This document shows positions 23,444 through 29,592 of a DNA stretch of 47,713 nt, in pieces. The stretch comes from Anaerolineales bacterium UBA2395 (lineage in GTDB: Bacteria > Chloroflexota > Anaerolineae > Anaerolineales > Villigracilaceae). Where the stretch lies: the NCBI GenBank assembly GCA_002343775.1, contig DDSH01000001.1, positions 463,289 to 511,001 on the forward strand, given 5' to 3'. A model generated the notes under the pieces. It did no database searches, was not told the DNA's origin, and saw only the letters and a program-made list of their open reading frames with translations. Position 1 is the stretch's first letter. The number at the start of each line of letters is the position of its first letter. The translations under genes were made by a program, and so were the position numbers.

Positions 23444-24487
23444 CTATTTGCCGAACATCGTGATCAATGCGTTTGGAAGTTCATCGCGCCAGAAGGTGTA
23501 GTTGTGACCGGCGGGCGCCTCATGATATGTGACGTTGTAGCCGTTGTTTTGCAGCAGCGGTTGGATGCGGCGGTTGTCCTCCAGCAGCCAGTCGAAGTGA
23601 CCGATGTCCATCCAGATCTTGATCTCACGCGACATCTTCGCGCGGATCAGGTCCACGGTGACGAAATCTCGCCCTTCCGCTTCGAACACCGACGATTGAG
23701 CGATGACCGTGCCGAAGATCTCGGGCATCCGCAAGCCGGTGTAAATGGACATCAACCCGCCAAAGGATGCGCCGAGCACGCCATAGGCGCCGCGCTTCTT
23801 TTTGACGTCGATGAGGTTCAGCCTCTTCGCCGCGAACGGCAGGACGGAATGCTCAAGGGTCATCAATGTAGCATCGGAGCAGGCGTATTCCACGCCGCGG
23901 CGGTCGTCGCCGTTCTGCAAGAACGCCATCGCGAGCGGCTGGATGCGCTTCTCGTGGATGAGGTTATCCACGATGATGTTGAGGCTGGCGCGCTTGAGAT
24001 AGTCGGTGCCATCGTAGACTAGTAACAGCGGCACAGGTCTCTTGACCGGCGGCTGGTAGAGATGCAGTTCGCGCTTTCCATCCTGCTGGATCATCCACGT
24101 ATCCACGAGGTGACGGGTGACCTTTCCGCTTGGCACGCCTTTGCGTTTGATTGCATAAGGCGTAGGCGCGGATTGGGGCATGTAGAAGTAATGGTTGTAA
24201 TGTTCGATGCCGTTGAAGACGGTCTGTTTGTTGAGCGGGTCTTTGACGCGTTTCTTCGTGCGCGGGTCGTAGAAACCATATTCAACGTAGGCGGAAGGAT
24301 CGAGTTCGAGCGAAAATGCCCACAGGTCGGGGCTGAGGCGCTTCATCCGCTGCGGATTCTCCTCCCATTGGTGGATGTCGCTGATAAAGCGCGGCGCGGA
24401 CTTCCCCTTCCATACGAAGGTGACACGATTCCCTTCGATGACGGGATTTCCAAATTGGCGGGCAAGTTGTAGCAGGTTGGTGTTCAT
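23444..24487 (-). CDS. Putative esterase with N-terminal carbohydrate-binding-like domain (Fes/IroE-like)
   Basis: 347 residues. Residues about 15-110 form a beta domain (VTFVWKGKSAPRFISDIHQWEENPQRM, VEYGFYDPRTKKRVKDPLN) of the early-set/enterochelin-esterase N-terminal type. The esterase-D-like catalytic domain has PLLLVYDGTDYL, nucleophile in GVLGASFGGLMSIYTG, and His in APAGHNYTFWRDELP. Such enzymes hydrolyse esters including siderophore trilactones; the substrate here is unknown. No signal peptide. A TACAAT -10 candidate ends 6 bases before the ATG, so the transcript may be leaderless. Confidence 0.82.
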   Translation of the reverse strand: MNTNLLQLARQFGNPVIEGNRVTFVWKGKSAPRFISDIHQWEENPQRMKRLSPDLWAFSLELDPSAYVEYGFYDPRTKKRVKDPLNKQTVFNGIEHYNHYFYMPQSAPTPYAIKRKGVPSGKVTRHLVDTWMIQQDGKRELHLYQPPVKRPVPLLLVYDGTDYLKRASLNIIVDNLIHEKRIQPLAMAFLQNGDDRRGVEYACSDATLMTLEHSVLPFAAKRLNLIDVKKKRGAYGVLGASFGGLMSIYTGLRMPEIFGTVIAQSSVFEAEGRDFVTVDLIRAKMSREIKIWMDIGHFDWLLEDNRRIQPLLQNNGYNVTYHEAPAGHNYTFWRDELPNALITMFGK

Positions 24488-24521
24488 GCCCCGATTGTAA
24501 TGGAGGTGGAGGGGGGACAGG

Positions 24522-25292
24522 TCAAAACCGCAGGTGTTTGACCGTCTCGCCTTTGTTGATCAACTCCTTTAGCGCGTCGATCCCGATCTTGAGATGCGTA
24601 TCGAGATATTTCTGGGTGACCTTTTTATCGCTTTGGGCGGTTTTGACTCCGCTGGAGATCATGGGCTGATCTGAGACCAGCAGCAATGCTCCTGTGGGGA
24701 CCTCGTTATAAAAACCGGTCGTGAAGAGTGTGGCGGTTTCCATGTCGATCGCCATGGCGCGGACGCGGCGGAGATAGGCTTTGAAAGTGCTGTCGTGTTC
24801 CCAGACGCGGCGGTTGGTGGTGTAGACGGTGCCGGTCCAATAGTCGCGGTGGTGGTTGCGGATGGTGGTGGAGATGGCTTTTTGCAGGCTGAATGCCGGC
24901 AGGGCAGGGACTTCGGGAGGGTAATAATCGTTCGATGTCCCTTCGCCGCGGATGGCGGCGATCGGCAGGATCAGGTCGCCGAGGTTGTTCTTTCGCTTGA
25001 GTCCGCCGCATTTTCCGAGGAACAGGCATGCCCGTGGTCTCACCGCCCCTAACAGGTCCATGACCGTGGCGGCGTTGGGGCTTCCCATCCCGAAGTTGAT
25101 CAATGTGATCCCTCCGGCAGTAACGGTCTGCATGGGTTTGTCTTCTCCGCGGACGGGCACGTTGTACCAGTCGGAAAACATGTGCAGGTAGTCTTCGAAG
25201 TTGACCAGCAGGATGTATTTGCCGAAGTCTTTGAGCGGGGTGTCGGTGTAGCGCGGCAGCCAGTTTTTGATGATCTCTTCTTTTGTTTTCAT
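24522..25292 (-). CDS. amn: AMP nucleosidase (short, Bacteroidetes type)
   Basis: 256 residues. The enzyme hydrolyses AMP to adenine and ribose 5-phosphate in purine turnover. Diagnostic stretches: IINFGMGSPNAATVMDLL-like (LINFGMGSPNAATVMDLLGA), RACLFLGKCGGLKRKNNLGD, PIAAIRGEGTSNDYYPPEVPALPAF, DYWTGTVYTTNRRVWEHD, and AIDMETATLFTTGF. The last carries the nucleosidase Met-Glu and the preceding segments form the phosphorylase-like fold. This is the short form without the large N-terminal AMP-regulatory domain of the E. coli enzyme. Start ATG 25292 has CAGGAG upstream. Confidence 0.92.
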   Translation of the reverse strand: MKTKEEIIKNWLPRYTDTPLKDFGKYILLVNFEDYLHMFSDWYNVPVRGEDKPMQTVTAGGITLINFGMGSPNAATVMDLLGAVRPRACLFLGKCGGLKRKNNLGDLILPIAAIRGEGTSNDYYPPEVPALPAFSLQKAISTTIRNHHRDYWTGTVYTTNRRVWEHDSTFKAYLRRVRAMAIDMETATLFTTGFYNEVPTGALLLVSDQPMISSGVKTAQSDKKVTQKYLDTHLKIGIDALKELINKGETVKHLRF

Positions 25293-25537
25293 GGCATGTC
25301 TCCTGCGCTTATCTTACTTCAAAAGATGTGGGGTGACCTGGTATTGGATTCTTCCTTTGCGGACAAGACAAGCACCCCCATATCTGGGGGGTGGGTTTGA
25401 AAATGGGAGATGGGAGAATGTCGAAGGATAGTAAGAGGATGGTAAGACCCCGGTAAGACGGTGACCTTGAGGGGCTCTATGCCATATCTGGGGGTGGAGA
25501 CCGTAAGGCGGGGCAAAGTGGACTAGATCAGTTTTCT

Positions 25538-25584
25538 GATCTTCCCCACCACCGCGGACAAGTTCCTCACGACCTCATCATTCC
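25538..25584. repeat. Dispersed repeat, copy A (short)
   Basis: GATCTTCCCCACCACCGCGG followed by a variable 14 bases and ACCTCATCATT. The same sequence opens copies B (26510) and C (27619). Read on the minus strand all three keep one frame, giving a peptide like NDEVVxNLSAVVGKIREL, with conservative substitutions. They could be relics of one gene's 3' end. Confidence 0.75.
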
Positions 25585-25636
25585 GCCCCCACCCAGCCTC
25601 CCCCTGTGACAGTAGAAATCGACAATGAAGCCTGAA

Positions 25637-25673
25637 CACTTGCATGATTTGCCAAGCAAATCACACGCAAGTG
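25637..25673. other. Nested palindrome
   Basis: CACTTGC...GCAAGTG encloses GATTTG-CCAAG-CAAATC, a two-step stem in the gap between repeat copy A and the PIN toxin end. It may be a terminator without a U-tract, an RNA element or a recombination site. Confidence 0.45.
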
Positions 25674-25710
25674 CAGGTGTGACCTGCTGTCGTTGAAACC
25701 GAACCCCATC

Positions 25711-26160
25711 TTATTCGCGCGCAAGATTTTCCCGTATCCATGCAAGGACATCGCCTGGCGTTCCAATTTTCAAACCCGCTTTTTCAGCGACCTTCGGATC
25801 GTCCAGAAAATGTTTACGATTATGTGTTGCGAGATAATCCACTTTTGCTTTCATGGCGGCAAGCAGGATCGGCACATCATTTGGGTCTTCTATCAGATAT
25901 AAATTGGCTTCTACTTCCTTTTTGGAAGGATCATTGACTATCCTCAGTTTAGCAGTTTTGATCAATTTTCGTAAATCATTTAGGTTGCGAGGCGATTTTT
26001 TAGCGATTGACCGTTCCGATTCAACAAGAACCATTTCACTGATGGTTAACAGGATATCTTCACTCTCCCCAAGTTGAAGAAGCACGTGCGCCGCGCCAGT
26101 CTCTGAAATGGCGCCTGCGATCAAAGCACTGCTATCGAGAAAAATATTGAATTTTGACAT
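25711..26160 (-). CDS. PIN domain protein, likely VapC-like toxin
   Basis: 149 residues. PIN nuclease residues are visible: Asp9 in NIFLDSSALIAG, Glu47 in SEMVLVESE, Asp95 in EDPNDVPILLAA, and a final polar cluster DYLATHNRKHF. PIN toxins cut RNA using Mg2+. The AbrB-type gene 17 bases upstream on the same strand is the likely antitoxin. Length is slightly above typical VapC (about 130). It sits between repeat copies A and B, consistent with a mobile module. Confidence 0.88.
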   Translation of the reverse strand: MSKFNIFLDSSALIAGAISETGAAHVLLQLGESEDILLTISEMVLVESERSIAKKSPRNLNDLRKLIKTAKLRIVNDPSKKEVEANLYLIEDPNDVPILLAAMKAKVDYLATHNRKHFLDDPKVAEKAGLKIGTPGDVLAWIRENLARE

Positions 26161-26177
26161 GACGAAGTCCCCGTAAA

Positions 26178-26447
26178 TTATTTCTTGACATAGTTTTCTT
26201 GATAATATATTTTACGTTCTTCATCCAACGCCTGCAACAGATCGTCGAGAGAAACATTCTCTTCTTTCAGACGTTTTGCAATTTGGCTGGAAAGTTTATT
26301 CACCTGGGAAACCATGGGCTTAAGTAAAAAAGTCCCTTCACCTAGGTCGATAATCGTAAATACCTCCCCATCTTGCAATTTATATTTCGAGCGTAATTTA
26401 GCTGGAAAGGTGATTGTGCCTTTGCCGCGCATTTGAACTGTTGCCAT
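26178..26447 (-). CDS. AbrB/MazE-type antitoxin
   Basis: 89 residues. The N-terminal swapped-hairpin DNA-binding domain reads VQMRGKGTITFPAKLRSKYKLQDGEVFTIID, followed by a C-terminal tail rich in charged helix (KRLKEENVSLDDLLQALDEERKIYYQ) that should wrap the toxin. It is the upstream partner of the PIN gene. Start ATG 26447 has CTGGAG upstream, and a 29-bp palindrome overlaps the expected transcription start, pointing to autoregulation. Confidence 0.88.
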   Translation of the reverse strand: MATVQMRGKGTITFPAKLRSKYKLQDGEVFTIIDLGEGTFLLKPMVSQVNKLSSQIAKRLKEENVSLDDLLQALDEERKIYYQENYVKK

Positions 26448-26454
26448 GTTTTCT

Positions 26455-26490
26455 CCAGAAAATCAGAAATTCCGATTTTCTGGAATTATA
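26455..26490 (-). promoter_or_regulatory. Promoter and palindromic operator of the PIN/AbrB pair
   Basis: TATAAT on the minus strand (26485-26490) is followed by the inverted repeat CCAGAAAATCAGAA / TTCCGATTTTCTGG (26455-26483, 13 of 14 pairs). It lies just upstream of the antitoxin start and overlaps the ribosome site, suited to repression by the AbrB-type protein. Confidence 0.65.
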
Positions 26491-26509
26491 ACACAGGTAT
26501 CAGCTCTTT

Positions 26510-26658
26510 GATCTTCCCCACCACCGCGGACACGTCGCTCACAACCTCATCATTGCCGAAGAGCAAGGATGAATTATGAATGATGAAGGATGAATAAAGC
26601 CCCGTTGCAGGGAAATGCCTATCACTGAGTCTCCCCTAAATTCCTCACTTTGGAATTT
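26510..26658. repeat. Dispersed repeat, copy B
   Basis: 149 bp, nearly the same as copy C (27619-27760): by eye about 8 mismatches and one 7-base gap. Its first 47 bases match copy A. It lies between the PIN/AbrB pair and the nucleotidyltransferase pair. Confidence 0.85.
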
Positions 26659-26743
26659 TGAGGAGGTGCCGAAGGCGGAGGGGGTGAAAATGGACTCCCA
26701 GTTTATTTGCCCGCCGAAGGTCCCCGTAGGGGGCAATTCTTCC

Positions 26744-26800
26744 CACACGCTTCGCAGTTTTCTCGGCGGGAGTCATCTTGCGGCGGAGTTCTTTAGTACA
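26744..26800 (-). pseudogene. Possible remnant of a DUF559-type endonuclease N-terminus
   Basis: On the minus strand a short stretch reads TKELRRKMTPAEKTAKRV, like the opening of DUF559 (Vsr-like) proteins (LRRxMTxAEK). The similarity stops at once and runs into repeat-like sequence, so at most a fragment remains. Evidence is one short motif. Confidence 0.3.
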
Positions 26801-26812
26801 ATCGGCAGGTGC

Positions 26813-26825
26813 TATAATTGACCTC
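26813..26825 (+). promoter_or_regulatory. -10 box for a leaderless transcript
   Basis: TATAAT (26813-26818) ends 7 bases before the ATG at 26826, so transcription would start at or beside the start codon. There is no room for a ribosome-binding site. No clear -35. Confidence 0.5.
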
Positions 26826-27050
26826 ATGGACGCAAATTTCGATATCAAGTTTTATCGCGAGCGTTGGAAAGCCGTCGAAGAGATCGAACGGCAGGAATTG
26901 CGCGCCTCCACAGTCCAGACAAACTGGCGGCAATTGAATTCTATCTTGCGTCGTTCTATTCGTCTTGAATTACGCCGCGGGCACGATGATGGGGAAAGCG
27001 AAATCTTTAAGCGCTGGACAATACTACGAAGCCACTATGAATCAGCCTGA
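26826..27050 (+). CDS. Small hypothetical protein, partner of the nucleotidyltransferase
   Basis: 74 residues, helical and strongly charged (FYRERWKAVEEIERQELRAST, RSIRLELRRGHDDGESEIFKRW). No family recognised. It begins a probably leaderless transcript and overlaps the following nucleotidyltransferase start by 14 bases. Small charged proteins upstream of MNT/AbiEii-like nucleotidyltransferases are common and may act as antitoxin or substrate. That role is inferred from position only. Confidence 0.6.
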   Translation: MDANFDIKFYRERWKAVEEIERQELRASTVQTNWRQLNSILRRSIRLELRRGHDDGESEIFKRWTILRSHYESA

Positions 27051-27612
27051 CGGAATTGAGCCTTTTCTTGAGCCTTTAGAGTCGTTGCAGAGACTCCTTT
27101 CGCGCTTTAATGAGCGCGGAGTCATTATTGGCGGAGCGGCTGTCAGTATTCTGGGAAAAGCGCGGTATACCGAAGACATTGATGCGATGTTCTTGCTGTC
27201 GATCAAAGATATTCCACAGTTACTGAAAGCGGCAAGTGAAGAGGGAATTGAGCCTCGAATTGACAATGCTGCCGAGTTCGCCAGGAAAAGTCGAGTGGTT
27301 CTCCTAAAGCATGTGATTTCAAATACCAATATTGACCTGTCGCTCGGCGTCCTGCCGTTTGAGCAAGAGATGATTGAGCGCAGTGTCGTTCATCAAGTTG
27401 ATGCGGCATTACAACTCCGCCTTCCCACACCCGAAGACTTGATTATTCTCAAAGCAATTGCACATCGTCCAAAAGACATGGAAGATATTCGTATTCTTGC
27501 GGACAAGTATCAAAATCTGGATGTTGCCCGTATTGAAAAGTGGGTCAAACAATTTGCGGACGTTCTGGAAATGCCGTCACTGTGGGATGATATTGCGGGC
27601 ATTCTCAAGTAG
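27037..27612 (+). CDS. Nucleotidyltransferase-fold protein (AbiEii/MNT-like)
   Basis: 191 residues. The pol-beta-type nucleotidyltransferase site is visible: GVIIGGAAVSILGKARYTEDIDAMF (Gly-Gly plus Asp-x-Asp spacing) and a later third acidic position in NIDLSLGVLPFE. The C-terminal part (TPEDLIILKAIAHRPKDMEDIRILADKY) is the typical helper region that follows in AbiEii-like proteins. Such enzymes act in toxin-antitoxin systems, modifying tRNA or partner proteins. I chose ATG 27037 within a frame open from 26965, since it gives the clean domain start and couples to the upstream small gene. Confidence 0.82.
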   Translation: MNQPDGIEPFLEPLESLQRLLSRFNERGVIIGGAAVSILGKARYTEDIDAMFLLSIKDIPQLLKAASEEGIEPRIDNAAEFARKSRVVLLKHVISNTNIDLSLGVLPFEQEMIERSVVHQVDAALQLRLPTPEDLIILKAIAHRPKDMEDIRILADKYQNLDVARIEKWVKQFADVLEMPSLWDDIAGILK

Positions 27613-27618
27613 TTCTCT

Positions 27619-27760
27619 GATCTTCCCCACCACCGCGGACAGATTCTTCACGACCTCATCATTGCCGAAGAGCAAGGATGAATTATGAATGATGAATAAA
27701 GCCCAGTTGCAGGGAAATGCCTATCGCTGAGTCTCCCCTAAATTCCTCACTTTGGAATTT
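27619..27760. repeat. Dispersed repeat, copy C
   Basis: 142 bp, near-identical to copy B. It starts 7 bases after the nucleotidyltransferase stop, and the AT-rich defence operon begins about 110 bases after its end. The following CTCCCTCCCCCGTTT region is intergenic and unassigned. Confidence 0.85.
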
Positions 27761-27821
27761 GGGGGAGATGTCCGAAGGACAGAGGGGTCCCAATCACCGA
27801 CAACTCCCTCCCCCGTTTGGA

Positions 27822-27852
27822 TTGACGATTTCAAAACGATTACAGGTATAAT
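27822..27852 (+). promoter_or_regulatory. Promoter of the four-gene defence-like operon
   Basis: TTGACG (27822-27827) and TATAAT (27847-27852), with a 19-base spacer, lie 20 bases before the first start codon. The boxes are near consensus; the spacer is longer than ideal. Confidence 0.5.
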
Positions 27853-27872
27853 CGTGAAAAAGGCAGGGCAAC

Positions 27873-29018
27873 ATGAGTATTGAATTTTTTTCTTCCGTAC
27901 CTGAAACAGACCCTGGTAGTGAGGGTGGAATTGGATTTGATTATCAATGGCAAATAACATCTCGGCTTTGTATTGAGATGTTATTGAATGTCGAATCAAT
28001 AAGAGTAGTATGTGAATATGGTGAAGACATTACACTTCACAAAAAAAATTCTGTTATAGAAAAAATTCAAGTCAAAAAAAGAGAAACTGGAAGTTGGACA
28101 TTTCCAGAATTAATTAAACCTGCCAAAAAACAAAAAATGGGAATTCTTGCGAAGCTCTTTGAGCCATTGCAAGACGGGAAAAATGTAGGCAGCATCAAAA
28201 TTCTTGGTTGCGGTAAAGTAGGAACGAGCAAAAACTCGGGTTGCTCATTAGCAGAGTTTGTGGCGCTATTAAATGTTCCAAAAGAAGAAAGGAATGATGA
28301 TTGGAACAAAGCGTTGTTACCATTCATAAGTTATCTTTCTGAAAACCTGATTTCTCAAAGCGTTACAAAAGAAACTGTTGAGCAAGCGATTAAATTTTTA
28401 TCAATCAATTTTTCTTTACCAAATCCAGAAAGCATAGAGACAAAAAATAAAGAGCTTTTGGCGAAAGTCATCAAGAAGGTCTGGCAAGTTGACGCTTCGC
28501 ACGACCAAGTCGATAAAATTTACTCTGCCATTTTCTCTGTTTCTAAAAAAGCAAATACATCTGCAAGAAAATCTTGGCTGGAAAAATCCATTTCTCGCCA
28601 AGACATTATTCAATTGGTTTTACAAAACCTAGAATATCCTTATCCCACTGCAAATCAGCATCATTCTTTGACTTTACAAGACAAATTATCAGGAGCAGAT
28701 ATTGGCGACAAACATCAGTATGCCCTAAGTGCAAGAACAGAAGCTATTGGCTTGAAATACGAGAAAGGGTTTGATTCTAATACTTGGGAAAAGTTTGGTG
28801 TTGATATTCATTTAAGATGGCAGGGTTACCAAAAAGAAAATTCTAGTAAGTCAGGCGTAATACTGTGGAACGATTTACTGAAAATATTAGAAGTAACAGG
28901 ACTTGATTGGAGCAAAGAACATGGCGATCCTCGTTTAGGGGTACGATTTGCTGAAGGTGTTTTTTTTGACATGGCAGGTATTTGCACGGTTGATTTTAGA
29001 AGAGGCTCAAATGAGTAA
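27873..29018 (+). CDS. DUF4297-type dsDNA nuclease domain protein (putative effector)
   Basis: 381 residues. The N-terminal nuclease-like domain shows GGIGFDYQW (residues 18-26), EYGEDITL (Glu51-Asp52) and IEKIQVKKR (Gln66-x-Lys68). That is the ED...QxK pattern of DUF4297/Cap4-like PD-(D/E)xK nucleases. The rest is helical, ending in a Trp-rich segment (VDIHLRWQGYQ, LDWSKEHGDPRLGVRF). This family is a known effector in anti-phage systems, including ABC-three-component loci. Codon use is very AT-rich compared with neighbours on either side, a sign of transfer. The next gene overlaps by 8 bases, so translation is coupled. Confidence 0.85.
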   Translation: MSIEFFSSVPETDPGSEGGIGFDYQWQITSRLCIEMLLNVESIRVVCEYGEDITLHKKNSVIEKIQVKKRETGSWTFPELIKPAKKQKMGILAKLFEPLQDGKNVGSIKILGCGKVGTSKNSGCSLAEFVALLNVPKEERNDDWNKALLPFISYLSENLISQSVTKETVEQAIKFLSINFSLPNPESIETKNKELLAKVIKKVWQVDASHDQVDKIYSAIFSVSKKANTSARKSWLEKSISRQDIIQLVLQNLEYPYPTANQHHSLTLQDKLSGADIGDKHQYALSARTEAIGLKYEKGFDSNTWEKFGVDIHLRWQGYQKENSSKSGVILWNDLLKILEVTGLDWSKEHGDPRLGVRFAEGVFFDMAGICTVDFRRGSNE

Positions 29019-29592
29019 TTCTTCGTCATCCAGATCAAGTAGTGTACCTAACGATCTGAAAATAAATATCCGTCGCCCTGCTAAATCGCCAATTGCGGAA
29101 GAAAGCATGGAGTTACATGCAGCGAGATTGTTGCTGTTATTAAATTACGCTGGCGTAAAAGGAAAAATCATCAGTCGCACAAAAATTGCGAAGATGGATT
29201 TCTTTGTAAGATATCCTGTGTACCTCCAAAAAGCCGCAGCCATTCACAACATCAAGATAGAAGATGAAATTGATATTAAGCCAGAATCGCCGATGATTCG
29301 CTACAAATACGGACCTTGGGATTCAAAGTACTACAATATATTTGCTCTTTTGATTGCAAAAGGGCTTATTACCGTATTGCCCAGTAAAAACGGGGATGTT
29401 TTCGAGCTAACAGATAGAGGTAGATACGCAGTAAACGAGCTGGACACTGTTGAATTTGAAAACATAATAGAACGTTGTAAAGTCGTAAGTGGTCTCTTTC
29501 GAAACAAAACTGGCTCCGCAATTAAAGATTTCATATATGAGCATTTCCCTGAGGTTACTTCTCGAAGTTTAGGTGAGGAGATAAGTGTATGA
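29011..29592 (+). CDS. ABC-three-component system middle component
   Basis: 193 residues. After a Ser/Arg-rich start, residues about 30-75 read ELHAARLLLLLNYAGVKGKII...IAKMDFFVRYPVYLQKAA, and about 85-150 contain YKYGPWDSKYYNIFALLIAKGLITVLPS...ELTDRGRYAV, a winged-helix-like layout. The KxDFFVRYP phrase resembles the MC2 class of middle components that bridge effector and ATPase in ABC-3C systems. Start ATG 29011 overlaps the nuclease stop, and its stop overlaps the ATPase start as ATGA. Family call rests on remembered motifs. Confidence 0.75.
   Translation: MSNSSSSRSSSVPNDLKINIRRPAKSPIAEESMELHAARLLLLLNYAGVKGKIISRTKIAKMDFFVRYPVYLQKAAAIHNIKIEDEIDIKPESPMIRYKYGPWDSKYYNIFALLIAKGLITVLPSKNGDVFELTDRGRYAVNELDTVEFENIIERCKVVSGLFRNKTGSAIKDFIYEHFPEVTSRSLGEEISV

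Larger units (their letters stand above)
25293..25710. other. Gene-free stretch at the left edge of the accessory island
   Basis: About 420 bp without a convincing gene. It holds two identical 13-mers CCATATCTGGGGG (25378-25390 and 25482-25494), the first inside a CCCCC/GGGGG hairpin; repeated GGTAAGAC units near 25430-25460; repeat copy A (25538-25584); a nested palindrome (25637-25673); and the 13-mer TTGAAACCGAACC (25693-25705), which recurs at the far end of the island (33466-33478). Confidence 0.7.

Noticed and set aside
25375..25500. Repeated CCATATCTGGGGG and GGTAAGAC units considered as a CRISPR-like array
   Set aside because: Only two copies with unequal spacing and no cas gene; not a CRISPR.
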